Positions 1 to 6,289 of a DNA stretch of 18,878 bases are shown here, piece after piece. The stretch is from contig CAIKDL010000081.1 in NCBI GenBank assembly GCA_903826185.1, positions 1 to 18,878 on the forward strand, in the 5' to 3' direction. Position numbers and translations under genes: made by a program. How positions within the stretch are numbered: position 1 is the first letter of the stretch; each line of letters opens with the position of its first letter. A model generated the notes under the pieces. It searched no databases. It saw only the letters and a program-made list of their open reading frames with translations, and was not told the origin of the DNA. Source of the stretch: an uncultured bacterium (lineage in GTDB: Bacteria; Patescibacteriota; Minisyncoccia; Phycocordibacterales; PALSA-1337).

Positions 1-239
1 AAGTTTCTTGGAGCGTTTCACCGAACTTCTCTTCACCGCAGGTATCTATATTGTTGCTAGATTCCAATGGTCGCGCCGCATCGAAGCCGGTGATTGTACC
101 GTCACGCTCCGGATCTGCTACGATCCAAGTCCCAACGAAAGTTACAAAGGATCCTTATACCATCCTTATTCAGGCAGCATCACAGCCCGCCGGTAGCAAT
201 GACGTTCCATTTTCTTATAGCGGAGAGCTCTATTTGTAA
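1..239 (+). CDS. C-terminal fragment of a probable extracytoplasmic beta-rich protein (5' end outside window)
   Basis: One frame is open from the left edge (first full codon at 3) to a TAA at 237-239, about 78 residues. It has alternating hydrophobic and polar residues, many Ser/Thr/Val, a Trp-Ser-Val-Ser-Pro start, and a strand-like stretch with Tyr-Thr-Ile-Leu-Ile. This composition fits the last Ig-like or fibronectin-like beta-sandwich domain of a secreted or surface protein. The family cannot be named because the N-terminus is missing. An internal ATG at 51 could start a short ORF, but the same texture continues upstream of it, so a truncated longer gene is more likely. The stop is 3 nt before the queA start, suggesting co-transcription with queA. 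Confidence 0.6.
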   Translation, partial: VSWSVSPNFSSPQVSILLLDSNGRAASKPVIVPSRSGSATIQVPTKVTKDPYTILIQAASQPAGSNDVPFSYSGELYL

Positions 240-242
240 ATC

Positions 243-1310
243 TTGTCTTACGATTACGACTTACCATCGGAGTTGATAGCCAATACGCCAGCCGATCCAC
301 GCGATTCGGCGCGGCTTTTGGTCTACAAGACCCAAACAGGAGAAATTATCGAAGATGTTTTTGCGAATATTGCCAAACATATTCCAGAACATTCCTTGAT
401 CGTGCTAAATGATACCAGAGTGATTCCGTCCAGACTGGAACTGATAAAAGAGACGGGCGGTAAAGTCAGAGTGCTCTTTTTGGTCAATGAGCTCGAGGCA
501 AATAAATCGGTTATAAAAGGTTTGCCAGACAGAAAACTCAAAGTTGGCGACAGGCTTTTTGCGGCTGAACAACCGATAGTCGAGGTTATTTCTCAGAAGA
601 ATGAAGAATTTACTTTCAAGTCGCTTATCACACCAGTTGAATTCCGTAATCTTATAGACAAGATCGGCAATACGCCGCTTCCGCCTTATATACATTCGGA
701 TCTAAGCGAAGCTGAAGCACGAACGAAATACCAGACAATTTTTTCTAAAGCTGCGGATCATGAGAATCGCGCTGTCGAGTCGGCCATGTCGGCAGCTTCG
801 GTGGCAGCACCAACAGCTTCTTTGCATTTTACTGAAAAGGTTTTCCAATCTCTGGAATCTAAAAATATTAAAAAAACTTTTGTGACTTTGCATGTTGGTC
901 GAGGAACATTTTCACCAGTTGATGTGGCTAAACTTGGCGACGCACCGGTTCTACACAAAGAGCCAATCTTCGTTCCGAAAATCTCGGCTGAAACTATCTC
1001 ATTGGCCAAAAAAGAGGGAAGACCAATAATAGCTTCCGGAACCACTGCTGCGCGAGTCCTTGAGTCGACTGCTGATAGCGTCCAAGGCTTTTCCGGATCT
1101 ACCTCCATTTTCATAAGACCACCCTACAATTTTAAATTGGTTGATGGGCTTATCACTAATTTCCATTTGCCAAATACTTCTTTACTCATGTTGCTGGATG
1201 CTCTCTTACAGAGCAAAGGTTCTCCGAAGACTTGGCGCGAAATATATGATTATGCTATTGAAAAAAAGTTTAGGTTCTATTCTTTCGGAGATGCCATGTT
1301 AGTGATATAA
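243..1310 (+). CDS. queA: S-adenosylmethionine:tRNA ribosyltransferase-isomerase QueA
   Basis: 355 residues, a normal QueA length. The enzyme transfers and isomerises the ribose of S-adenosylmethionine onto preQ1 at tRNA position 34, giving epoxyqueuosine, in the cytoplasm. The N-terminus (Tyr-Asp-Leu-Pro-Ser-Glu-Leu-Ile-Ala, then a Pro-x-x-x-Arg-Asp-x-Ala-Arg-Leu-Leu stretch) and the later Leu-Asn-Asp-Thr-Arg-Val-Ile-Pro-Ser-Arg-Leu motif are hallmarks of the family. Further matches are a Pro-Leu-Pro-Pro-Tyr-Ile segment, a Thr-Leu-His-Val-Gly-x-Gly-Thr-Phe segment and a C-terminal Thr-Asn-Phe-His-Leu-Pro-x-Ser segment. The start is a TTG at 243, the only start that gives the conserved N-terminus; no close Shine-Dalgarno site is seen (GGAG near 220 is too far). 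The last codons contain the -10 box of the next gene. No other queuosine gene is in the window. Confidence 0.95.
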   Translation: MSYDYDLPSELIANTPADPRDSARLLVYKTQTGEIIEDVFANIAKHIPEHSLIVLNDTRVIPSRLELIKETGGKVRVLFLVNELEANKSVIKGLPDRKLKVGDRLFAAEQPIVEVISQKNEEFTFKSLITPVEFRNLIDKIGNTPLPPYIHSDLSEAEARTKYQTIFSKAADHENRAVESAMSAASVAAPTASLHFTEKVFQSLESKNIKKTFVTLHVGRGTFSPVDVAKLGDAPVLHKEPIFVPKISAETISLAKKEGRPIIASGTTAARVLESTADSVQGFSGSTSIFIRPPYNFKLVDGLITNFHLPNTSLLMLLDALLQSKGSPKTWREIYDYAIEKKFRFYSFGDAMLVI

Positions 1311-1318
1311 TCACCCTC
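1303..1318 (+). promoter_or_regulatory. Extended -10 promoter of the DsbA/VKOR genes, overlapping the queA stop
   Basis: TGA followed by TATAAT (1306-1311) is a consensus extended -10 box. The queA TAA stop (1308-1310) lies inside it. Only 7 nt separate the box from the dsbA-like ATG at 1319, so the transcript should start at or next to the start codon. No convincing -35 box is visible. Confidence 0.65.
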
Positions 1319-1978
1319 ATGAATATAAAACGCACCGTTTTTTGGATAACTTTTCTAGGCATCTTAGCCCTTATCATCTGGGGATTGGCAGTAGCTATGA
1401 ATAGGCCTTTGAATGTTGGTGATTCTCCGGCTGGTTCGCCGGCGCCAGTTTCTGATACTGATCATGTCCAAGGTCCAGTGAACGCGCCAGTAACCCTCAT
1501 AGAATATAGCGATTTCCAATGTCCGGCCTGTGAGAATTATTATTATTTTGTGGTGAAGCTCTTGCAGGACGAGCCTTCTACAACAGTCCGTTTCGTCTAT
1601 AGGCATTACCCGTTGCCACAGCACGCCAATGCCATACCAGCCGCCAAGGCTTCTGAAGCGGCCGGCTTGCAAGGTAAATTCTGGGGAATGTTTGACCTCA
1701 TCTTCAAGAATCACGCCGATTGGACAGAGCTGGCTGATCCAACTTCTGTTTTTGTTGGATATGCCACCACCCTCGGTCTTGATGTCGTCAAGTTCAAGAC
1801 AGATTTGAAGAGCAAAGATTTGGTGGCTCGCATCGCCGCATACTCAGATAGTGGTCAAACTACTGGTATCAATGCCACCCCGACCTTCTTTATAAATGGT
1901 AAACCCATAACCAATCCACAAGCATATGCAGACTTTAAAAAACTTATTGATCAGGCCGCTTCAGCCAGTTCATATTAG
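1319..1978 (+). CDS. DsbA/BdbD-like thiol-disulfide oxidoreductase, membrane-anchored
   Basis: 219 residues. One N-terminal hydrophobic segment (about 8-27) acts as signal anchor, followed by a Pro/Ser/Gly-rich linker and a thioredoxin-fold domain of the DsbA/Com1 type. The active site is Cys68-Pro-Ala-Cys71 in a Tyr-Ser-Asp-Phe-Gln-Cys context, and the cis-proline loop is Ala-Thr-Pro-Thr-Phe-Phe (Pro188). Family knowledge: such proteins form disulfides in exported proteins and are re-oxidised by a quinone-linked membrane partner. That partner is most likely the VKOR gene that overlaps its 3' end by 53 nt. The ATG is 7 nt behind a consensus -10 box and has no Shine-Dalgarno site. Disulfide formation is inferred to take place outside the cytoplasmic membrane. 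Confidence 0.93.
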   Translation: MNIKRTVFWITFLGILALIIWGLAVAMNRPLNVGDSPAGSPAPVSDTDHVQGPVNAPVTLIEYSDFQCPACENYYYFVVKLLQDEPSTTVRFVYRHYPLPQHANAIPAAKASEAAGLQGKFWGMFDLIFKNHADWTELADPTSVFVGYATTLGLDVVKFKTDLKSKDLVARIAAYSDSGQTTGINATPTFFINGKPITNPQAYADFKKLIDQAASASSY

Positions 1979-2414
1979 TCTGGCTGTAGTCGTACTAGTG
2001 GTCGCTATTATCGGTTTTGCTGATGCTTCTTATCTGGTTATTGAGCATTATCAAGGAGTGACACCGCCTTGCAGCATCACTTCCGGATGTGAGAAAGTCT
2101 TGAATAGCTCATACTCCGAGGTGCTTGGAATTCCGGTTTCTTTGCCAGGCGCGCTGTTTTATATTGTGGTGGCCGCTGGAGCACTGGCTTATCTAGAAGG
2201 AAGACACGAGAAGCTCTTCCGATACTCACTTTTGTTCACGGTATTTGGTCTATTGGCATCTGTGTGGTTCGTATTTCTACAAGTCTTCATAATCCATTCA
2301 TATTGTTTATATTGTATGGGTTCAGCGGCAACTTCTACCACATTATTCGTCTTGGCCTGTGTGATTTTGCGTAAATATCGCGCACCAGCTGACGATGCGG
2401 TTCTCATTAAATAA
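1926..2414 (+). CDS. Vitamin K epoxide reductase (VKOR) family disulfide-regenerating membrane protein
   Basis: 162 residues with four to five hydrophobic helices (about 17-38, 70-91, 99-122, 129-147). It carries the four VKOR cysteines: Cys49 and Cys55 in the Pro-Cys-Ser-Ile-Thr-Ser-Gly-Cys-Glu-Lys-Val loop, and the redox pair Cys127-Leu-Tyr-Cys130. The loop after the first pair (Asn-Ser-Ser-Tyr then Gly-Ile-Pro-Val-Ser) is typical of bacterial VKOR. Role from the family: it passes electrons from the reduced DsbA-like partner to quinone. The gene starts inside the DsbA-like gene, so translation is probably coupled. A TTG at 1947 is an alternative start that would still keep the first helix. 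No separate fused thioredoxin domain is present; the partner is the upstream gene. Confidence 0.93.
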   Translation: MQTLKNLLIRPLQPVHISLAVVVLVVAIIGFADASYLVIEHYQGVTPPCSITSGCEKVLNSSYSEVLGIPVSLPGALFYIVVAAGALAYLEGRHEKLFRYSLLFTVFGLLASVWFVFLQVFIIHSYCLYCMGSAATSTTLFVLACVILRKYRAPADDAVLIK

Positions 2415-2418
2415 AAAG

Positions 2419-3381
2419 ATGGAAAAAAATATAGAAAAAACCCAAACAGACTACGAACTTCTTGATTCTGGTGACGGTGAAAAGCTGGAGCGCTTCGGCG
2501 AGTTCACTTTGTCACGTCCAGATCCGCAGGCTCTTTGGCGAAAACTTTTACTGCCGGCCGAATGGAAAAAAGCTGATGGGCATTTTGTTCGCGATACGCG
2601 CGACCAACGCGATGATAAAGTTGCCAGCAACAGCGGCAGCGCCAATGGTTGGTCAATGAAAAAAGATATTTCAAATCGTTGGAAGATAGATTTTGCTGGC
2701 CTAAAGTTTTGGATACGTCCAACGGCGTTCAAACACGTCGGCCTTTTTCCTGAGCAAATCACCAATTGGGATTGGATGCGCGAGAAAATCGGAAATAAGT
2801 CTGAGCAGAGCGGTGAAATAGAAGTCCTGAATCTCTTCGGTTATACCGGTGGTGCCACACTCGCCTGTGCGCAAGCTGGCGCGAAAGTCGTGCACATAGA
2901 CGGTTCGAAAGCAGCCATAGCTTGGGCTCGCGAGAATGCCGAGCTCTCCGGTCTCGACAAGAAACCTATTCGCTGGATCCTCGACGACGCGCGAGCTTTC
3001 GTGAAGCGCGAAATCAAACGTGGTCGTAAATATCATGGGATCATCATGGATCCGCCAGCTTTTGGTCACGGTCCAGATAACGAACTTTGGAAGATTGAAG
3101 AAGATTTCATGCCTTTAGTCGAAATGTGTTTTTCGCTTTTAGCGGACAAAGCACCATCGCCGGATTCTGGAGCGAGCAGCCCGCTCTTTTTCCTTGTAAA
3201 TGGTTATGCTGCAGGGTATTCCGCGATAGCTTATGAAAACGTTCTGAAACCACTCATAGAAAAATATGGCGGCAAGATAGAAAAAGGGGAGTTGACTGTA
3301 GCTGAGGCTGTTGGTGCAAATAAAAAAATGGAAGCAGCTCGGCTGCTTCCATGTGGGATTTTTGCTAGGTGGTCGGCATAA
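2419..3381 (+). CDS. Class I SAM-dependent methyltransferase, RlmI-like (COG1092 type)
   Basis: About 320 residues from the chosen start. The Rossmann methyltransferase core has motif I as Leu-Asn-Leu-Phe-Gly-Tyr-Thr-Gly-Gly-Ala-Thr (about 137-147). The acidic ribose-binding end is His-Ile-Asp-Gly-Ser-Lys, and motif IV is Asp-Pro-Pro-Ala-Phe-Gly-His-Gly (about 211-218). This pattern matches the RlmI/RlmL-type rRNA methyltransferase group, so an rRNA target is likely, but the base is not shown by the sequence. No catalytic Cys motif typical of classic RsmB enzymes was noted. The ATG at 2419 lies 4 nt after the VKOR stop; an ATG at 2395 would overlap VKOR by 20 nt and adds eight basic residues. 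Neither has a Shine-Dalgarno site. The last codons form the terminator of the convergent gene. Confidence 0.85.
   Translation: MEKNIEKTQTDYELLDSGDGEKLERFGEFTLSRPDPQALWRKLLLPAEWKKADGHFVRDTRDQRDDKVASNSGSANGWSMKKDISNRWKIDFAGLKFWIRPTAFKHVGLFPEQITNWDWMREKIGNKSEQSGEIEVLNLFGYTGGATLACAQAGAKVVHIDGSKAAIAWARENAELSGLDKKPIRWILDDARAFVKREIKRGRKYHGIIMDPPAFGHGPDNELWKIEEDFMPLVEMCFSLLADKAPSPDSGASSPLFFLVNGYAAGYSAIAYENVLKPLIEKYGGKIEKGELTVAEAVGANKKMEAARLLPCGIFARWSA
3321..3352 (-). terminator. Intrinsic terminator of the minus-strand hypothetical gene, inside the methyltransferase 3' end
   Basis: A perfect 11-bp stem (3328-3338 with 3342-3352, 3-nt loop) is followed, read on the minus strand, by seven T and an AT-rich tail (3328 down to 3321). 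It lies wholly inside the coding sequence of the convergent methyltransferase. On the plus strand the T-run is displaced (GTGGGATTTTT), so plus-strand termination would be weak. Confidence 0.8.
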
Positions 3382-3895
3382 GGTAACGCATCTCGATGAT
3401 GGCGTCACGGAGCTTGAGGCCCATGATCATCGGAAAGTCCTCGGCCGAACCTTTTTCAAAGGAAACTGAATAATGCTCGTGGCCAGGATTCTTCCTGACA
3501 TCTGGAAGGACGTGGCATTTCAGAGCTTTTACGATGAACCTGTAATAGACCGAGAACACATCTTCCTCAAGAGAGGAGAATCTCACCAGATCCTCCAGAT
3601 TTTTGTCGAACATGTCGAAGCGGAAGTATTGGGTCTCGGCGGTGAAGTAGACTATTGCTTCAAGGATGATGTCGCGGAACTCAGGATCGACGGCCAAAAT
3701 GAATTCTCGGCCAATTTCTCTCTCTGGCATCGCTATGTTATTGATCCAGAAAAAGACTCTCACTGAGTCGTCGTCATCGCGCAACTCCAGACAACCGCGG
3801 TAGCTGTCATTGCGTGGTTGCTCGACCAATATGAAGCCATTGGCTATCTGTTCTGGGGGCTCGGTTTTGACGAACACCTTTATTAGTTCATTCAA
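3365..3895 (-). CDS. Hypothetical protein, 176 aa, function unknown
   Basis: I do not recognise this protein. It is soluble (no membrane segment or signal peptide), acidic, rich in Phe/Tyr/Glu/Asp, with a run of four Asp near residue 40 and one Cys in the first half. The start is a TTG at 3895 with a textbook GGAGGT five nt upstream (3901-3906), stronger than any other Shine-Dalgarno site in the window. An ATG at 3891 is out of frame. A good promoter (TTGACT, 17 nt, TAGAAT) lies directly upstream and a strong terminator follows, so it forms a single-gene transcript. It is convergent with the methyltransferase and divergent from the SIMPL gene. The isolated, SD-led design and lack of a family suggest a lineage-specific accessory gene. 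Confidence 0.75.
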   Translation of the reverse strand: MNELIKVFVKTEPPEQIANGFILVEQPRNDSYRGCLELRDDDDSVRVFFWINNIAMPEREIGREFILAVDPEFRDIILEAIVYFTAETQYFRFDMFDKNLEDLVRFSSLEEDVFSVYYRFIVKALKCHVLPDVRKNPGHEHYSVSFEKGSAEDFPMIMGLKLRDAIIEMRYLMPTT

Positions 3896-3912
3896 GTTTT
3901 ACCTCCAAAGAC

Positions 3913-3941
3913 ATTCTAGGGTCATTGTTATAATTAGTCAA
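3913..3941 (-). promoter_or_regulatory. Promoter of the minus-strand hypothetical gene
   Basis: Read on the minus strand: TTGACT (3941-3936), 17-nt spacer, TAGAAT (3918-3913), five of six consensus matches in each box. The predicted start near 3906 falls on the Shine-Dalgarno site, giving a leader of only about 11 nt. It interleaves with a plus-strand promoter. Confidence 0.75.
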
Positions 3942-3952
3942 AGAAGTATAAT
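3925..3952 (+). promoter_or_regulatory. Candidate promoter of the SIMPL gene
   Basis: TTGTTA (3925-3930), 16-nt spacer, TATAAT (3947-3952). A second candidate -10, TAGAAT at 3984-3989, lies 15 nt before the ATG without a clear -35. Which one is used cannot be decided from sequence. Confidence 0.5.
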
Positions 3953-4004
3953 GGATGATTATCAGTCAACTAATCTGGGTCTATAGAATAGATCCTCCAA
4001 TCAC

Positions 4005-4790
4005 ATGAACCCACAAGAAAAATTTTGGAAATCAGCCAGCATGGCGACTATATTATTAGCCTTATTCTTAGCCGTACTTTCAGTCAAAGGCATAATGTCT
4101 ATCGGTAGCACAGAATCGGATAAACAGCAGAGTCACACCATTTCTGTTGACGGAACAGGTAATGCTGTGGCTATACCGGATATTGCCACTATCTCATTTA
4201 CAGTGACAGAAACTGCCAAAACGGTTGCCGCAGCTCAAACTCTAGCCGCCACCAAGAACAATACTACGGTCGCTGCTCTCAAGAATGCCGGTATTGCAGA
4301 AAAAGATATCCAGACTACTTCGTACAATATAAATCCACACTATGAATATCAGAATAGTGTTTGTACTGCTAACGGAATTTGTCCCCCTTCGAAATCTATT
4401 GTGACTGGATATGATGTCAGCCAAAGTACCAGCATCAAAGCCCATGATCTTACCAAAGTTGGTGACCTACTCACTCTCATCGGTTCAAATGGTGTACAGA
4501 ATGTCAGTGGCCCTTCATTTTCTGTAGAAAATCCAGACACAGTCCAAGCCGAAGCGCGCGCAAAGGCTATAGATACTGCCAAGGCCAAGGCCGATGTTCT
4601 AGCCAGAGCTTTGGGGGTGCATATAGTTCGTGTGGCCAGCTTCTCTGAATCCGGAAATGCACCGTATCCTATAAGATTTGATATGGCGGTAGGCGTGGCT
4701 TCCTCAAAGGCAGCTTCTGTAGCACCAGAAATCTCAACCGGTGAACAAAAAGTCACCAGCAACGTGACTATAACTTACGATATAGAATAG
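4005..4790 (+). CDS. SIMPL (DUF541) domain envelope protein
   Basis: 261 residues. An N-terminal hydrophobic segment (about 13-33) works as signal or anchor. The SIMPL/DUF541 domain follows from about 44: Ile-Ser-Val-Asp-Gly-Thr-Gly-Asn-Ala, then a Pro-Asp-Ile-Ala-x-Ile-Ser-Phe-Thr-Val strand, and the Gly-Ile-x-x-Lys-Asp-Ile-Gln-Thr-x-x-Tyr-x-Ile segment typical of the family. Alternating strands and an Ala-rich helix (about 175-205) complete the fold. Family members are periplasmic or surface proteins of poorly known role. Two Cys (120 and 126) lie in a short insertion and could form a disulfide made by the DsbA/VKOR pair 2 kb upstream (inference). No Shine-Dalgarno site precedes the ATG. 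Confidence 0.88.
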   Translation: MNPQEKFWKSASMATILLALFLAVLSVKGIMSIGSTESDKQQSHTISVDGTGNAVAIPDIATISFTVTETAKTVAAAQTLAATKNNTTVAALKNAGIAEKDIQTTSYNINPHYEYQNSVCTANGICPPSKSIVTGYDVSQSTSIKAHDLTKVGDLLTLIGSNGVQNVSGPSFSVENPDTVQAEARAKAIDTAKAKADVLARALGVHIVRVASFSESGNAPYPIRFDMAVGVASSKAASVAPEISTGEQKVTSNVTITYDIE

Positions 4791-4838
4791 CAATAGGTTG
4801 TTGATCTAAAAATAGTCTAAAACTCTACCGGATTTTTA

Positions 4839-4872
4839 AGCAGATGGCTCTCAAGGAAGCCATTTGCTTTTT
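4839..4872 (+). terminator. Intrinsic terminator after the SIMPL gene
   Basis: An 11-bp stem with one G-U pair (4839-4849 with 4858-4868), 8-nt loop, followed by TTTT. Confidence 0.85.
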
Positions 4873-4882
4873 GTATTATTTG

Positions 4883-4921
4883 TGATACTATAGTCCTGTA
4901 ACACCCCCGAAGGGGTTTTTT
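4883..4921 (+). promoter_or_regulatory. secE operon promoter with an immediate terminator-like hairpin (possible attenuator)
   Basis: An extended -10 (TGA then TACTAT, 4886-4891) predicts initiation near 4898. Only a few nt later comes a small GC hairpin (ACCCC 4903-4907 with GGGGT 4912-4916, loop CGAA), followed by six T (4916-4921). This could attenuate secE-nusG-rplK expression, or be a backup terminator for upstream readthrough. Confidence 0.45.
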
Positions 4922-4980
4922 AATAGAAATCGCCGCCATAAGGCCGGCGCGCAGGAGAAAACATAATAATTAGCAAAAAC

Positions 4981-5163
4981 ATGGGAATTATAAATTATTT
5001 CAAAGAGACAAAGACCGAGATGAGTCACGTCAATTGGCCGACTCGCGAACAGACCATAAGATTCACGGTTTTGGTCATACTTACGGCTGTTGTAGTAGCA
5101 ATCATGCTTGGTATATCAGACTTCGTATTTTCCAAGTTGCTCACGCTCGTATTGCATCGATAG
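4981..5163 (+). CDS. secE: Preprotein translocase subunit SecE
   Basis: 60 residues, the short single-helix SecE form found in many bacteria. An amphipathic N-terminus ends in the conserved Lys-x-Glu-x-x-x-Val-x-Trp-Pro-Thr-Arg-Glu motif (residues about 11-23), followed by one transmembrane helix (about 28-52). SecE clamps SecY in the SecYEG export channel. Its place directly before nusG and rplK is the classic bacterial order. A GGAG at 4953-4956 is too far (24 nt) to act as a normal Shine-Dalgarno site. Confidence 0.95.
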   Translation: MGIINYFKETKTEMSHVNWPTREQTIRFTVLVILTAVVVAIMLGISDFVFSKLLTLVLHR

Positions 5164-5228
5164 TTTGTAAATTAGCAGTCGCGGCCACGGCTTCTTAAGT
5201 TCAGATACTTAAATATCCAACCATCAAC

Positions 5229-5774
5229 ATGTCAAAACAACACACAACAGGCGAAAGAAATTGGTATGCCATACATACTTATGCTGGCTATGAGAATGCC
5301 GTTGCTCGTAACTTGAAGCAACGTATAGAGTCTCTTGGTATGGAAGACAAGATCTTTGCGGTTATTGTCCCATCAGAAAAGAAGATCAAGATAAAAGGCA
5401 ATAAGCGCGTGGAAGAAGAAGAGAAGATATATCCAGGTTATGTGCTTGTGGACATGATCGTCACCGATGATTCCTGGTACGTTGTCCGTAACACGCCTCG
5501 TGTGACCGGTTTCGTTGGGTCTGGAGTCTTTCCGGTTCCATTGGAAAAGAAGGAAGTTGATGCTTTGTTTGCCCGTATGACCAAGGGTGGTATCGAACAC
5601 GCCATAGACTTGTCAGCTGGGGACCTTATAAAAATCACCGATGGCCCATTCAAGGACTTTGAGGGCAAGGTCAGCGAAGTCGACACCCAAAGAGGGAAGA
5701 TCAAGGTTTTGGTCTCGATGTTCGGTCGCGAAACACCAGTCGAGCTGGATTTCTTGCAAGTTAAGAAAGTTTAA
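5229..5774 (+). CDS. nusG: Transcription termination/antitermination factor NusG
   Basis: 181 residues, normal length. The NGN domain (about 10-115) starts with Trp-Tyr-Ala-Ile-His-Thr-Tyr-Ala-Gly-Tyr-Glu and includes Lys-x-Tyr/Phe-Pro-Gly-Tyr-Val-Leu-Val and Val-Arg-Asn-Thr-Pro-x-Val-Thr-Gly-Phe-Val-Gly. The C-terminal KOW domain has Gly-Pro-Phe-Lys-Asp-Phe-Glu-Gly-Lys-Val (about 138-147). It binds RNA polymerase and links transcription to Rho or the ribosome. It lies 65 nt after secE and 22 nt before rplK, presumably in one transcript. No Shine-Dalgarno site is seen upstream of the ATG. Confidence 0.97.
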   Translation: MSKQHTTGERNWYAIHTYAGYENAVARNLKQRIESLGMEDKIFAVIVPSEKKIKIKGNKRVEEEEKIYPGYVLVDMIVTDDSWYVVRNTPRVTGFVGSGVFPVPLEKKEVDALFARMTKGGIEHAIDLSAGDLIKITDGPFKDFEGKVSEVDTQRGKIKVLVSMFGRETPVELDFLQVKKV

Positions 5775-5796
5775 TGTAAGCTAACCCAACAATATC

Positions 5797-6219
5797 ATGG
5801 CAAAGAAAATCATAAAAACAGTCAAGGTTATAGCTCCAGCAGGCAAGGCTACACCAGCTCCTCCACTTGGTCCTACTTTGGGTCAGGCCGGCGTCAACAT
5901 TGGCGATTTCACCAAGAAATTCAATGATGCTACCAAGACCATGATCGGCGACCTTATTCCGGTAGTTATCACAGTCTATGAGGATCGTACTTACAGCTTT
6001 GTCTTGAAGACTCCTCCAGCATCGAGCCTTATCTTGAAGGCATTGAAGAAGGAGAAGGGTTCCGGTAAGCCAAACCTCTCCAAGATCGGTACTCTCACCA
6101 AGGCTCAGCTCAAGGAAATCGCAGAGAAGAAGCTCCCAGACCTGAATGCCAATGACGTCGAAGCCGCCATGAAAGTCGTCGCTGGTACAGCTCGCTCCAT
6201 GGGTGTTGAGGTGAAATAA
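5797..6219 (+). CDS. rplK: 50S ribosomal protein L11 (uL11)
   Basis: 140 residues, normal length. The N-terminal domain has the Pro-Ala-Gly-Lys-Ala-x-Pro-Ala-Pro-Pro-Leu-Gly-Pro-x-Leu-Gly-Gln-Ala-Gly-Val-Asn motif (about 15-35). The C-terminal rRNA-binding domain ends in the typical Gly-Thr-Ala-Arg-Ser-Met-Gly-Val. L11 binds the GTPase-associated centre of 23S rRNA. In most bacteria rplA, rplJ and rplL follow; here a terminator and a convergent gene follow at once. No Shine-Dalgarno site is seen. Confidence 0.97.
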   Translation: MAKKIIKTVKVIAPAGKATPAPPLGPTLGQAGVNIGDFTKKFNDATKTMIGDLIPVVITVYEDRTYSFVLKTPPASSLILKALKKEKGSGKPNLSKIGTLTKAQLKEIAEKKLPDLNANDVEAAMKVVAGTARSMGVEVK

Positions 6220-6258
6220 GTCTCGCACGCACGATTGGCGTCAATATAATTTAATAAA

Positions 6259-6288
6259 TAAAAAATCCGGCTCACTGGCCGGATTTTT
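6259..6288. terminator. Bidirectional terminator between rplK and the DHFR-family gene
   Basis: A 7-bp stem (6265-6271 with 6278-6284) is flanked by A-runs on the left and T-runs on the right. It therefore makes a good intrinsic terminator for both converging transcripts. Confidence 0.9.
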
Positions 6289-6289
6289 G

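Noticed and set aside
3328..3360. Plus-strand terminator at the end of the methyltransferase
   Set aside because: The stem is followed by GTGGG before the T-run, so it is much weaker than in the minus direction.
4924..4955. tRNA gene before secE, as in many bacteria
   Set aside because: Only a short imperfect GC hairpin is present; no cloverleaf or T-loop sequence.
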